From contig JAXLZC010000001.1 of NCBI GenBank assembly GCA_046351095.1, positions 2,294,001-2,358,000 of the forward strand: a DNA stretch of 64,000 bases. The letters are read 5' to 3'. Source of the stretch: BQWY01 sp046351095. GTDB lineage: Bacteria > Nitrospirota > Nitrospiria > Nitrospirales > Nitrospiraceae. Below, one piece after another: positions 25,113-34,784 of the stretch; within the stretch, counting starts at the first letter, position 1, and every line of letters starts with the position of its first letter. A program made the translations under genes and the position numbers. The notes below the pieces were generated by a model. The model had not been told where the DNA came from. It worked only from the letters and a program-made list of their open reading frames with translations, and made no database searches.

Positions 25113-25487
25113 TTACGACGACTTCCCCGTCTCTATCTCGCCGAGAATCTCGCTCTCCGCTTCGAGCCAATCGTCTAACGCACGCCCTTCGCGAGAGCCC
25201 CGCGCGATGTAGAGCGCAAATGCACGTGCCGCGATACGATCCCACTTCACCTCCGAGCCGGTGGGCCTCGCCGACGAACCAGTGCGAGAGGCGGGGGCCG
25301 TCCCGGGGATCGCCGGCGCCGTATCGCCGGTGGCGTGAGGCGGGGCCTGCGGAGACTCCGGTATCGGCTGGGACGCCGGCATCGCCGCACGAGACGCCTC
25401 TGCATTCGACACGACGGCGCTCGCTGGAGGGGTGGTTTTCATGGGCGGCCCTGCGGGGGGTTGGTTCTTGCGCTTGGCGACTTTCAT
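25113..25487 (-). CDS. DUF2934 protein with a Pro/Ala-rich N-terminus
   Basis: 124 residues. The first 80 are a disordered Pro/Ala/Ser-rich stretch beginning MKVAKRKNQPP. The last 40 match DUF2934: IAARAFALYIARGSREGRALDDWLEAE. The domain is common in acidobacterial and Nitrospira-like genomes and has no known function. AAGGAGG sits directly before the ATG at 25487, which decides the start over a frame 15 codons longer. Confidence 0.8.
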   Translation of the reverse strand: MKVAKRKNQPPAGPPMKTTPPASAVVSNAEASRAAMPASQPIPESPQAPPHATGDTAPAIPGTAPASRTGSSARPTGSEVKWDRIAARAFALYIARGSREGRALDDWLEAESEILGEIETGKSS

Positions 25488-25773
25488 CGGGACCTCCTTG
25501 TGGTGAAGGATCAGCACGTCCTCATCGTACATCTGAGTCCGGCCTGCTCATGGACCCCTCTCGGCGTCGGCGCAACCGACTTCCGTCGAGACGTATCCGC
25601 GTCGAATCCCCGGCAACCACGACGTGCGCACCCACGGACAACCGGCCTATCGTCGTCGCGTACCATGACATCCCCCTCAAGAAACCCACAAATTACGGTA
25701 GCAAAACCGCCCCGATTGCACAAATTGCCCCCATGTCGTCCTCGGCGCAGAACCTTCCCGGCCGCCTGTCCGG

Positions 25774-26895
25774 TCACAACGGAAGTCCAATAGTTTTACG
25801 CAGTCGTCCCAAGGCGACCGTAAAAAAGATACCCCCGATCGTCGCCAGCGCAAGGAACTGCGGCCACACCACGGACAGGCCTGCCCCGCGATACAGGATG
25901 GCCTGCGCCAACATGACATAGTGGGTGGTCGGCGCGATCAGCATGAGATCCTGCAACACCTCGGGCATACTCTCCCGCGGGGTCATGCCGCCGGACAACA
26001 TCTGCAACGGAATCACCACGAGCATCAGCAGCAAGCCGAATTGCGGCATGGAGCGCGCCACCGTGGCCATCACGATCCCCATCGACGTCGTGGCGAACAG
26101 GTGGACCAGGGTTCCGGCCAGAAACAAGGCGGCGGACCCTTCGATCGGGACCGCAAGCCATCCGTGCACCACCCCCCACAACGACAGGGCGCAGGCCACC
26201 ACGACCACCAGACTCATCGACCAGACCTTGGCGCACATGATGTCCAGGGGCGTCACCGGCATGACCAACAGATGCTCGATGGTGCCGTGCTCGCGTTCCC
26301 GAATCAGCGCGGCGCCCGTGAGTACGACGGACAGGAGCGTCACCTGATTGATCAGCTGCATCACGCTGCCGAACCACGAGGGGGTCAACCCCGGATTGAA
26401 CCGCACCCGGAGCGCGAGCTCCACGGGAGACACCGGCGCGTCCGCCTGACGCTGCGCGAACAGCGCGGCCTCTCGCGTCAGGATGGTGTTGAGGTACGCG
26501 CTGCCGACGAAGGCTTGCGTCATGCGCGTGGCGTCGGCATTTAATTGCACCGCGGGGCGACGCCCGGCCAGCACATCACGCTGGAAATCCGGCGGGATGT
26601 TCAGCGCGAAGGTAAACCGGCCCTGGTCCATCCCTTCGTCCATGCCCGCCTGTTCGATCGAGACCGGCGGGAGAAAATGCGGCGGATACAAGGCATCCAC
26701 CAGACGAGCCGACAACGGCGACCGATCTTCGTCGATGACGGCGATCGGCGCCTTGTACAGAGTTTGAGGGAGGGCTGTGGCCGCGCTGTAGACGCCGATC
26801 GTGAACGAGTAGACCATGAGAATCAGCAGCACCGGATCACGCGCCAGACTGTACAACTCTTTCACGCCGAGCGAGGCGACATTGGCCGGCCGCAT
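25774..26895 (-). CDS. ABC-2 type transport permease (YhhJ-like)
   Basis: A 373-residue inner-membrane protein. One N-terminal helix (VLLILMVYSFTIGVYSA) is followed by a large extracytoplasmic part (about 50-180), then five helices starting at INQVTLLSVVLTGAALIREREHGT, the ABC-2 signature region, and LLMLVVIPLQMLSGGMTPRE. It is the second membrane subunit of the exporter. The start follows the upstream stop directly (TGA-ATG), so it is translated with that gene. Confidence 0.9.
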   Translation of the reverse strand: MRPANVASLGVKELYSLARDPVLLILMVYSFTIGVYSAATALPQTLYKAPIAVIDEDRSPLSARLVDALYPPHFLPPVSIEQAGMDEGMDQGRFTFALNIPPDFQRDVLAGRRPAVQLNADATRMTQAFVGSAYLNTILTREAALFAQRQADAPVSPVELALRVRFNPGLTPSWFGSVMQLINQVTLLSVVLTGAALIREREHGTIEHLLVMPVTPLDIMCAKVWSMSLVVVVACALSLWGVVHGWLAVPIEGSAALFLAGTLVHLFATTSMGIVMATVARSMPQFGLLLMLVVIPLQMLSGGMTPRESMPEVLQDLMLIAPTTHYVMLAQAILYRGAGLSVVWPQFLALATIGGIFFTVALGRLRKTIGLPL

Positions 26896-29667
26896 TCAAC
26901 GCTCCTGTTTCCGTAAGCGCAGCACACAGACACCGATGATCACCGGTGTGGCCAGTGCGAGCGCGAGCAAGGGTCCCTGCACGTCGCCGAAGCCGAGGCC
27001 TTTCGAAAACGTGCCGCGCACGATCGTCAGAAAATGCGCCGCGGGATACACCCGACCGATGGCGGCGCCCACGCCTTGCAGCGAGGAGACGGGGTCGTTG
27101 AGGCCGGAAAACTGCGTCACCGGCAGAATCGTCAGCAGGATCGTGCCGAAGATCGCGGCGATCTGACTGCGCAAAAACGACGACATGAGGAGCCCCAGCG
27201 CCGTCGCCGCCAGCACGTAGAGGACGGCGCCCACGGTCAACGCCCCGAGGCTGCCGGTCAGCGGCACGCCGAACACCGTGACGGCCAACGCCGTCAACAG
27301 CGTATAGTTGAGGAGCGCCACCAGCACATAGGGCAGCTGTTTTCCCAGGAGAAATTCCAGCCGTGTGACGGGGGTGACATAAAAATTGACGATCGAGCCC
27401 ATTTCCTTTTCGCGCACGACGGACAGCGCCGTGAGCACCGACGGGATCAAGATCAGCAGCATGGCGATGACACCGGGCACCATCGCCACCAAGCTCTTCA
27501 CGTCGGGGTTGTAGCGAAACCGCGTTTCGATGGTGATGGGAGGAAGAGTGCCCCGGCGTTCCGGTCGGCGCATGGCCAATTCCGCCGACCATCCCGCATG
27601 CATCGCCTGTACGTAGCTTTGCACGGTCTCCGCGCGCTGCGGCATCGCGCCGTCGACCCACGCGCCGATTGCCACCGGCGTGCCCCGGTCCACGTCGCGC
27701 GCGAAGCCGGGCGGAATCTCGAAGGCCACGCTGAGTTCGCCCGCGCGGAGCCGGCGATCCAAGTCCGCATCGTCGGCGACGGGCCGATGCTGGATGAAGT
27801 AGCCCGACCCGGCAAGATTCAACGCGTATTCGCGGCTGAGCGTCGTCCCGTCGCGATCCAACACCGCGAAGGGTAAGTCCTCCGCATCCATGTTGACGCC
27901 ATAGCCCATGACGAACATCAGGAGCATGCTCCCGCCCAGCGCCAACGCGGCGCGAATCGGATCGCGCCGCAGACCGAGCGCTTCCACACGGCTGTAGCTC
28001 AGCAACCGTCGGACATCGAAGCGACGCGGCGGCGCCGCCCGCACGCCGGTCGCGGAGGGGCGCCTCTCCGCGACCGGCGTGCGTCCCGGTTCACGCGTCG
28101 TCGCCATCGCGTCTTCGAGATAGCCGATGAACGCCGCGTCGAGAGTCGGAGCCTGTTTGCTGCGCACGATCGCGGCCGGGCTGTCGCTGATCAACACGCG
28201 CCCGGCGTGCATGAGCGAGATGCGGTCGCACCGCTCCGCTTCGTTCATAAAATGCGTCGAGACGAAGATCGTCACCCGGTCGCGCCGCGCCAACTCCACC
28301 AGAATCCGCCAGAAGGCGTCCCGCGCGATCGGATCCACGCCCGACGTCGGCTCGTCCAACATCAGCATGTCGGGGCCGTGAATCATCGCAACGGCCAGGG
28401 ACAAGCGTTGCCGATGCCCGAGCGGCAAGGCGCTCGGTCGCGCCTCGACGACCTCCTCCAGGTCGAACCGCGTCGCCATCGCCTGCACACGCGCCGCGAT
28501 CTCCGCCGGCGGCACCTGGAACAACCGCGCATGCAATTCCAAATTCTGGCGGACCGTCAGTTCGGCGTAGAGCGAAAACGACTGCGACATGTACCCGACG
28601 CGCCGCCGCACCTCGAGATCGTTCGACTCGACCGGACGGCCGAAGAGCCGGGCGTGCCCGTCCGTCGGCGGCAGCAGACCGGTCAACATTTTCATGGTCG
28701 TCGTCTTGCCGCAGCCGTTCGATCCAAGAAATCCGAAGATCTCGCCGCGTAGAATCCGAAAACTGACGCGGTCCACCGCCGTGAAGTCGCCGAACCGCAG
28801 GGTCAAATCCTGGGCTTCGATGGCGACATCCATCTCCGAGGGGTCGGGGCTGTGAGGCAGGATCGTCACCGGCCGATGCTCGCGGCGTCGGTCCTCCGGC
28901 AACAACGCAATGAAGGCCGCTTCCAACGACGTGGTGGCGGTTCGCGACATCAAGTCGTCCGGCGTCCCCACGGCCAATACGCGGCCGCCGTCCATCGCCA
29001 CCAATCGGTCGAAGCGTGCAGCCTCCTCCATATACGCCGTCGAGATGAGCACGCTCATCCCTCGGTGCTCGGTGCGGATGCGGTCGACCAAGTCCCAAAA
29101 TTGCCGACGCGACAGGGGATCCACGCCGGTCGTCGGCTCGTCGAGAATGAGCAGGTCCGGGTCGTGGATCAAGGCGCAGCACAGCCCGAGTTTTTGCTTC
29201 ATGCCGCCGGAGAGTTTGCCGGCTTGGCGGTCGCGAAAGGGCGCCAACCCCGTGCCGTCCAACAACGCGTCGATACGGTGACTCCGCGCCGCGTCGTCGC
29301 GGCCGAACAGGCGCCCGAAGAAGTCGATGTTTTCAAAGACCGACAGCGTCGGGTAGAGGTTCCGCCCCAGCCCTTGCGGCATGTAGGCGATCCGCGGGCA
29401 GACGGCGCGTCGATGCGCCGCGTCGCGCAGGTCGCCGCCCAAGACCGAGAGTCGCCCCTCCTGCACCGCACGTGCGCCCGCAATCAGCGAGAGGAGCGTC
29501 GACTTACCGACGCCGTCCGGACCGATCAGGCCGAGCAGCCGACCGGCCGGCAATTCCAGGTCCACCGCATCGAGCGCCCGCAGCGGGCCGTAGCGCAACG
29601 TCAGTCCACTCGCGGAGACGACCATGTCGGGCACCGTACGATCGTCGAGCGAGGCGGGCGCGCTCAT
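26896..29667 (-). CDS. RbbA-like ABC exporter: two ATPase domains fused to an ABC-2 permease
   Basis: A 923-residue fusion. NBD1 (about 15-240) has Walker A GPDGVGKST, signature LSGGMKQ and Walker B LLILDEPTTG. NBD2 (about 285-510) has GSNGCGKTT and LMLDEPTSG but a weak signature, LPLGHRQ. The C-terminal 370 residues form an ABC-2 permease with one N-terminal and five C-terminal helices. The layout matches E. coli YhiH/RbbA, encoded with HlyD (YhiI) and permease (YhhJ) partners as here. The substrate is unknown. The ATG at 29667 overlaps the HlyD stop (ATGA), preferred to a GTG-type start ten codons upstream. Confidence 0.92.
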   Translation of the reverse strand: MSAPASLDDRTVPDMVVSASGLTLRYGPLRALDAVDLELPAGRLLGLIGPDGVGKSTLLSLIAGARAVQEGRLSVLGGDLRDAAHRRAVCPRIAYMPQGLGRNLYPTLSVFENIDFFGRLFGRDDAARSHRIDALLDGTGLAPFRDRQAGKLSGGMKQKLGLCCALIHDPDLLILDEPTTGVDPLSRRQFWDLVDRIRTEHRGMSVLISTAYMEEAARFDRLVAMDGGRVLAVGTPDDLMSRTATTSLEAAFIALLPEDRRREHRPVTILPHSPDPSEMDVAIEAQDLTLRFGDFTAVDRVSFRILRGEIFGFLGSNGCGKTTTMKMLTGLLPPTDGHARLFGRPVESNDLEVRRRVGYMSQSFSLYAELTVRQNLELHARLFQVPPAEIAARVQAMATRFDLEEVVEARPSALPLGHRQRLSLAVAMIHGPDMLMLDEPTSGVDPIARDAFWRILVELARRDRVTIFVSTHFMNEAERCDRISLMHAGRVLISDSPAAIVRSKQAPTLDAAFIGYLEDAMATTREPGRTPVAERRPSATGVRAAPPRRFDVRRLLSYSRVEALGLRRDPIRAALALGGSMLLMFVMGYGVNMDAEDLPFAVLDRDGTTLSREYALNLAGSGYFIQHRPVADDADLDRRLRAGELSVAFEIPPGFARDVDRGTPVAIGAWVDGAMPQRAETVQSYVQAMHAGWSAELAMRRPERRGTLPPITIETRFRYNPDVKSLVAMVPGVIAMLLILIPSVLTALSVVREKEMGSIVNFYVTPVTRLEFLLGKQLPYVLVALLNYTLLTALAVTVFGVPLTGSLGALTVGAVLYVLAATALGLLMSSFLRSQIAAIFGTILLTILPVTQFSGLNDPVSSLQGVGAAIGRVYPAAHFLTIVRGTFSKGLGFGDVQGPLLALALATPVIIGVCVLRLRKQER

Positions 29668-30728
29668 GGGAGTGCAACATGCAACTGTGCGGGCCATTCG
29701 ACGGCGGGGTCGAGCCTCGCGTACGCCATACCCGGGAGCCCTGTTTTCACCTGACGAATGTGTTGTCGGAGGAGGGCAGGATCGATTTGGGCTTTCACGC
29801 GAAACATCAGTTTTTCGCGTTCGCTCGCCGTCTCGACGGTCTTCGGGGTGAACTGCGCCGACGAGGCCACAAACGAAATGCGGGCGGGGATGACGTACTG
29901 CGGGTAGGCGTCGAGGACGAGCCGTGCCTCGGCCCCGATGGACAGGCGGCCTGCGGCGGACGTCGGGAGGAAAAACGTCATGTACACATCGGACAGGTCG
30001 AGCATCGTAAGGACTTTACCGCCCGCGCCGAGCACCTCGCCCACTTGCGCAACACGATATTGCACACGGCCGTCGCGCGGCGCTTTCAACATCCCGTCGT
30101 CGAGGTCGGCCTGCAGGCGAGCGACCGTGGCCTGTGCGGCGTCGACCATCGCGCGCGCTTCCACCTCTTGGGTCTGCGCCGTGACGACCGCCGCGTCGGC
30201 CGCCGTCACCTGCGCGCGGGCGGCGTGAAGGGCCGCGACGGCGCGGTTCACCCCGGCCCGCGCTTCATCCAATTCCTGGAGGGTAATGGCTCGATCGGCT
30301 TCGAGAGGTTCCGTGCGGGCCAAGCGCTGGCGCGCCAACGTCAGGTCCGCCTGCCGTTGTGCGACTAGCGCGGCGGCCACGGTCTTCTCGGCCTCACGCT
30401 GAGCGATCAAACTACGCGATCGCGCTTCCCCACTGTGGGCTTGCTGCAACTGGGCTTGGGCTTCGCGCTTCTGCGACTCCAACACCTCCATGTCCATCGT
30501 CGCGACGATCTGACCGGCGGTGACAAAATCGCCTTCGTTCGCCACGATCTCCTTGATGCGACCGGGCGCTTTCGCCGCGATGTCGATCTCCACCGCTTCG
30601 ATACGCCCGTTCCCGAACACGAAGCCGTCGCCCAGCCCTGTCGGCTGCAGCTGACGCCAGACCATCAGGGCGAGGACGAGCACCCCGAGCGCGATCCCGC
30701 CGCGCAGCATCCATCCGGTTCTCGACAC
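29664..30728 (-). CDS. HlyD-family periplasmic adaptor of the ABC exporter (YhiI-like)
   Basis: 354 residues. An N-terminal signal anchor (GGIALGVLVLALMVW) precedes half a lipoyl domain (GRIEAVEIDIAAKAPGRI; ANEGDFVTAGQIVATMD), a long alpha-hairpin rich in Gln/Ala (about 85-200), the second lipoyl half (LKAPRDGRVQYRVAQVGEV) and a beta-barrel. It links the inner-membrane ABC pump to an outer-membrane channel that is not encoded nearby. It overlaps the ABC gene by 4 bases. Confidence 0.92.
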   Translation of the reverse strand: MSRTGWMLRGGIALGVLVLALMVWRQLQPTGLGDGFVFGNGRIEAVEIDIAAKAPGRIKEIVANEGDFVTAGQIVATMDMEVLESQKREAQAQLQQAHSGEARSRSLIAQREAEKTVAAALVAQRQADLTLARQRLARTEPLEADRAITLQELDEARAGVNRAVAALHAARAQVTAADAAVVTAQTQEVEARAMVDAAQATVARLQADLDDGMLKAPRDGRVQYRVAQVGEVLGAGGKVLTMLDLSDVYMTFFLPTSAAGRLSIGAEARLVLDAYPQYVIPARISFVASSAQFTPKTVETASEREKLMFRVKAQIDPALLRQHIRQVKTGLPGMAYARLDPAVEWPAQLHVALP

Positions 30729-30835
30729 GTCCTTCTCCGTCGCTCATCACGCGCGCCGGGGGTATGGCCACCGTCGGTCGCAGGCCCAGGAGCGACATCG
30801 CCCGATTGCCGCCTGCGCGCCCCCGAGCGCGCCGA

Positions 30836-31170
30836 CTACTTACGCAGCGACAACAGGGAGGCCCCCACGTCGTCGATCTCGGCGTTCAACAGTTGGTCGG
30901 TCCAGGCGACCATCCCGGTTCCCGGACTGCCCTGCCGAACGATCTTCAACAACTCGGCTTCGCGCTGGGTCTTGCTCTTGGCGCTGGACAACTCGGCAGC
31001 GGGCGGCTTCAGTTGTGCGCCGACAGGCCCGTCGGCTTCGCCCTCCGGTCCATGACGCATGGCGCACCTGGCCTGACAGATCGGCTTGCCTTTCGCCGCG
31101 TTGCCTGCGGCGAGAACGCCCCGCCGACGACCACCAGAGCGGCCACCGCTGCCTGACTCTGTACACACAT
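30836..31170 (-). pseudogene. Degenerate class I cytochrome c gene (frameshift, broken heme motif)
   Basis: The downstream frame has a c-type cytochrome body: GNAAKGKPICQ, then CAMRHGPEG where CxxCH is expected, KPPAAEL, and GTGMVAWTDQLLNAEI. The second heme cysteine is Arg (CGT where TGT would give Cys). The start ATG at 31170, with GGAGGAG upstream, reads a signal-peptide-like AAVAALVVVGGAF in another frame. One extra G in the G-run at 31119-31122 would join the two frames. So at least two lesions separate it from a working periplasmic cytochrome. Sequencing error is the alternative explanation. Confidence 0.7.
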
Positions 31171-31230
31171 GCGCGTCGTCGACTCCTCCCTTGCGAATGA
31201 CCCGGGTGTGCACCCCTCACCAGCGGACGG

Positions 31231-31467
31231 TTACAGCTTCGCGTGGGTCCCGTCGCAGAAGGGCGGCTTCTTCGTGTGTTTGCACTGGCAGAGGGCGACT
31301 TGTTTCTTTTCCGTCAACGTAAATTCCATCGGAGTGAAGCTCGTGCCCGCATGCGACCCGTCGCAGAACGGTTGGCTCTTCGAACGTCCACACTTGCACC
31401 AATAGTACGTACCCGGATCGAGGGTCAAAATGACGGGTTGTTTGGCGGCGATGACTGGTTGTTCCAT
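31231..31467 (-). CDS. Small protein with two CDGSH iron-sulfur motifs
   Basis: 78 residues with two CDGSH-type [2Fe-2S] sites: C24-x-C26...C35-DGS-H39 and C60-x-C62...C71-DGT-H75. Tandem CDGSH proteins (MitoNEET-related, bacterial type) hold two labile clusters and act in redox or cluster transfer. The ATG at 31467 has GGAG 8 bases upstream; the longer frame adds an arginine-rich stretch that does not fit. It is a single gene just downstream of a large gap. Confidence 0.92.
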   Translation of the reverse strand: MEQPVIAAKQPVILTLDPGTYYWCKCGRSKSQPFCDGSHAGTSFTPMEFTLTEKKQVALCQCKHTKKPPFCDGTHAKL

Positions 31468-31946
31468 GAGCGACTCCTTCTCCGTCTTCCGACGGACTGA
31501 CCGTTGATGGCTCGAGGCGCCCTGTGCCGGACGCGACGATACCCGACCTCCCACGTCTGGCCGTCGATAGCTGCACCTTCCTTCTGACACGACGCGCCGC
31601 CGCGATCAACTCTCGTCGACATCGAGAGGCAACGCAGGGAGGAGTCGAGCCACATGGCGACACACTGGGTGCGGTCCTGAGCCCGCCACGACCACAGGCC
31701 CCGAGCTGTCTCTGGGGAGGGAAGCCGTCGAGAGCGGGATTCGCAGCAGCATTCGGGGCCAACCACCCCATGCGGAGGCAACGGCTCTCCCTTCTTCGGG
31801 GGCCGATCACCCAAGGGCCGCCCTGTCGAGCTTCGACAAGCAGGCGACGACATCCTTCGACTTCTCCAACTTCTCCAACTCCTCCGACGGCGCAACGTCG
31901 AGCGTCAGCTGGAGAAGAATTCGACCGAAACCCCAAGCACGGATCG
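31468..31946. other. Intergenic region without a recognised feature
   Basis: 479 bases between the CDGSH gene and the stop of the sigma-54 regulator gene. Only GC-driven frames are present. A short imperfect cttctccaa repeat occurs around 31857-31885. No terminator stem with T-run was found on either strand. Confidence 0.4.
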
Positions 31947-34022
31947 TCAACCGAGCGGACGGGCGATATTGAGTCTTTTCATTTTTGATGCGAGGGTCGT
32001 TCGCTTGAGGCCGAGGCGTTGCGCCGCGCCATCCGGCCCGCCGATGACCCATTTCGTCTCCCGTAGAACGCGGAGAATTTGATTTCGCTCCGTATCGTGC
32101 AGCGTGGCGGACGGCGCAGCAGGCTGACTTCCTCCCATCTTTAATTCCAGAAGGGGTACCTGGAGTCTGCGCCCTTGCGTCAGAATCACCGCGCGCTCGA
32201 TGAGGTTTTGCAACTCACGAATATTTCCCGGCCATCGATAGCGCGTCAGCACCTCCATCGTCTGACTCGGAATCATATCGATGGCTTTCTTCATCCGACC
32301 CGCATAGTGCTGCGTGAAGTATCGAACGAGCATGGGAATGTCGTCGCGGCGCTCTCGTAACGGCGGCACCGTTATGGGAAACACATTGAGGCGATAGTAA
32401 AGGTCGCTGCGGAAGGCATGCTGTTCCACCAAGGTGGCGAGCTCGCGATTGGTCGCGGCGATCAAGCGGACGTTCACGCGAATCGTTCGCGTACTGCCGA
32501 GGCGCTCGAATTCCTGCTCCTGCAGGACACGCAGGAGTTTGGATTGCAGGTCCAGAGGAATTTCGCCCACTTCGTCGAGAAAAATCGTCCCGCCGTCGGC
32601 CAACTCGAATCGACCGAGCTTTTGCGAAATGGCGCCGGTGAACGCCCCACGCTCGTGGCCGAACAATTCGCTTTCTAGGAGACCGGTCGGAATGGCCGCG
32701 CAGTTCAGTTTGACGAACGTGCGGTCACGACGCCCGCTAAGGCGATGCACGGCGCGCGCGATCAACTCCTTGCCGGTGCCGGTCTCGCCTAGGATCAGCA
32801 CGGTAGAATCCGTGGGCGCCACGACTTTCACCTGCGCCAGCACGTGTTTGAGCGCGGCGCTGTCGCCGACGATGTCGTCGAACCGTTGTTCACTCCGTAG
32901 CTCTTCCTCAAGATAGAGTTTTTCCTCGGTGACTTTGTCCTTCAGCTCGGCGATTTGTTGATAGGCCAGTGCATTGTCGACAGCGATCGCGATCTGTCCG
33001 GCGATCTGATTCAGGAACTCCACATCGGCCGCCGGGAAAGCGCCCGCCTGACGGCTCCCCACGTTGAGACATCCGAGGGCGCGGCCACGGGACACCAACG
33101 GGAGCGAGCATAACGAGGCAAATCCTTGTGAGACAAGCAACCGAGGCACCGGATGATCGTAGGCCTTCAACGCCGCCTGGTCGTTGACGACGACGGCGTG
33201 TTTCTCATGCAGCGCCTGGCCGGGCGGCGACCCCGCCGCCACAAGTGAGTCGCCCTCGGTCAGCCCGCCGGGGTTGTCCGGGAAATCGAGCGCATGCAGC
33301 AACAACCGTTCGTGTTCCTGATCGTAGAGCACGAGGCTGGCGTATTCCTGCGGGACCATGTCACGTAGCCCAAGGCTGACCGCTTTGAACACGTCCCGCG
33401 GATCCAACGTCGCGCCCATCGTCCGAGTCATCTGGAGCAACAGCGCAATCCGCGCACACTGTCGTTCGACGGCATGCTGCGATAACGCGGCGGCTTCACG
33501 GTTCAACACGTTCTCTACCGCGACCGCGACCTGTCGACCGACCTGCAGCAGGAGGTCGCCGTCGGCGTGATCGTAGTCCGCAGGCTTACAACTGGCCAAC
33601 GTCAAGACCCCGAGTCGTTTCGAAGGGGAGGTGAGCGGCACCACACAGAGCGAGCGAATCCCGTCGGACCGCATCAACGACAGTACGCGAGGCCAACGCG
33701 GTTCGGTGTCGAGGTCGTCGACGAAAAAGGGTTGTTGAGTGTCCCAGACTACTCCGGCAGGCGATTCGTCGAGCCTCGTTTCATGGCCGCCGACCAGTTC
33801 GGCCGGGACATTGGATTGCAGAGTGTGAAGACGCATCCGACGCCTCGCGGCGTCATACAGTGCGATGGCGGCGAAATTCACGGGCACCACGCGAGGCAGA
33901 AGTCGCACCAGATCATGGACAAGCGCGGGGAGTTCCGCATGGCTGACGATCGCGCCCGCGACCTCCAGCAGGGCGCGATACCGATCCAATTCGTATTGCG
34001 CGGGGCTGGCGGGTGGGTGCAT
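31947..34022 (-). CDS. Sigma-54-dependent activator with two GAF domains (FhlA-like)
   Basis: About 691 residues. Two GAF sensor domains (about 20-165 and 185-350) are followed by a short coiled linker and an AAA+ domain with Walker A GETGTGKE, the sigma-54-contact loop GAFTGA, Walker B GGTIFLDEVGEIP and the R-finger region. A C-terminal Fis-type helix-turn-helix (AAQRLGLKRTTLASKMKRL) follows. It would open sigma-54 promoters when its GAF domains sense a small molecule or redox state. It begins 13 bases after the ferredoxin reductase stop and is the last gene of the redox operon. I saw no clear -24/-12 site in this window. Confidence 0.93.
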   Translation of the reverse strand: MHPPASPAQYELDRYRALLEVAGAIVSHAELPALVHDLVRLLPRVVPVNFAAIALYDAARRRMRLHTLQSNVPAELVGGHETRLDESPAGVVWDTQQPFFVDDLDTEPRWPRVLSLMRSDGIRSLCVVPLTSPSKRLGVLTLASCKPADYDHADGDLLLQVGRQVAVAVENVLNREAAALSQHAVERQCARIALLLQMTRTMGATLDPRDVFKAVSLGLRDMVPQEYASLVLYDQEHERLLLHALDFPDNPGGLTEGDSLVAAGSPPGQALHEKHAVVVNDQAALKAYDHPVPRLLVSQGFASLCSLPLVSRGRALGCLNVGSRQAGAFPAADVEFLNQIAGQIAIAVDNALAYQQIAELKDKVTEEKLYLEEELRSEQRFDDIVGDSAALKHVLAQVKVVAPTDSTVLILGETGTGKELIARAVHRLSGRRDRTFVKLNCAAIPTGLLESELFGHERGAFTGAISQKLGRFELADGGTIFLDEVGEIPLDLQSKLLRVLQEQEFERLGSTRTIRVNVRLIAATNRELATLVEQHAFRSDLYYRLNVFPITVPPLRERRDDIPMLVRYFTQHYAGRMKKAIDMIPSQTMEVLTRYRWPGNIRELQNLIERAVILTQGRRLQVPLLELKMGGSQPAAPSATLHDTERNQILRVLRETKWVIGGPDGAAQRLGLKRTTLASKMKRLNIARPLG

Positions 34023-34035
34023 GGGGCTCGTAGGG

Positions 34036-34767
34036 TCAGTAACCCACAAAAAATTCGGTGCGGATTTCGTCGGCGGGCACGTGCAACTCGTTCAACACAG
34101 CGCGCATCGCTTCCACCATTTTCGGCGGACCGACGATGTAGTAGATCGGCCGTCGACCTGTCCCCGCGGACGACGTGGGGTGTCGACGGATCATCTCGGC
34201 CGTGATGTAGCCGGTTTCGCCGCGCCAGGGTACGGCGCCCGCGCCGGGATCGGACAGGGTCGAGACAAGCCTGAAGGGCGTATGGCGCCGACTCAGGGAT
34301 TCCAGTTCTTCGTGAAACGGCGCGTCCTCGACACGACGGTTCGCAAAAAAGAGCGTGAGCGGTCGCGACGATCTCGACTGTGCCTCCTGCACGATCATGC
34401 TGCGAAACGGTGTGATGCCGATCCCGCCCGCGAGGAAGACGACCGGTTGTGTAGCGTCCTCGGGAAGCGTCAGGCGGCCGTACGGCCCATCGATCTGCAC
34501 GGCCGTGCCGAGCGGAATCTCTTGGAGTTGTTCTTTAAACGCGGTGCCGCGTAACCGCGTGGCCACCATCAGACGCGGTTCGCTGGGCGCGCTCGCGAGC
34601 GAGAGGGAGCGGCTGTTGCCGCCTACGACTGAGTCGGCTAAGGCAGTCAACGTGATGTCGACGAACTGTCCGGGCTTGTAGTCGAAGCCGGCGGGTTTCT
34701 CAAAGGTGAAGGCCATCGTGCCGTTGGCCACCTCTTTTCGTTCGACCAATACGACGTTCGTCACCAT
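34036..34767 (-). CDS. Ferredoxin/flavodoxin-NAD(P) reductase-like FAD oxidoreductase
   Basis: The 243-residue FNR-fold protein has the FAD-binding RSLSLASAP (RxxS type), GPYGRL, the NAD(P) loop FLAGGIGITPFRSM, YYIVGPPKMV and a C-terminal aromatic (FFVGY). It has no iron-sulfur domain of its own, so it probably passes electrons to a separate partner, for example the Rieske-flavodoxin protein encoded two genes upstream in the operon. AAGGAG precedes the ATG. Confidence 0.9.
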   Translation of the reverse strand: MVTNVVLVERKEVANGTMAFTFEKPAGFDYKPGQFVDITLTALADSVVGGNSRSLSLASAPSEPRLMVATRLRGTAFKEQLQEIPLGTAVQIDGPYGRLTLPEDATQPVVFLAGGIGITPFRSMIVQEAQSRSSRPLTLFFANRRVEDAPFHEELESLSRRHTPFRLVSTLSDPGAGAVPWRGETGYITAEMIRRHPTSSAGTGRRPIYYIVGPPKMVEAMRAVLNELHVPADEIRTEFFVGY

Positions 34768-34784
34768 GCGACACTCCTTACGTC

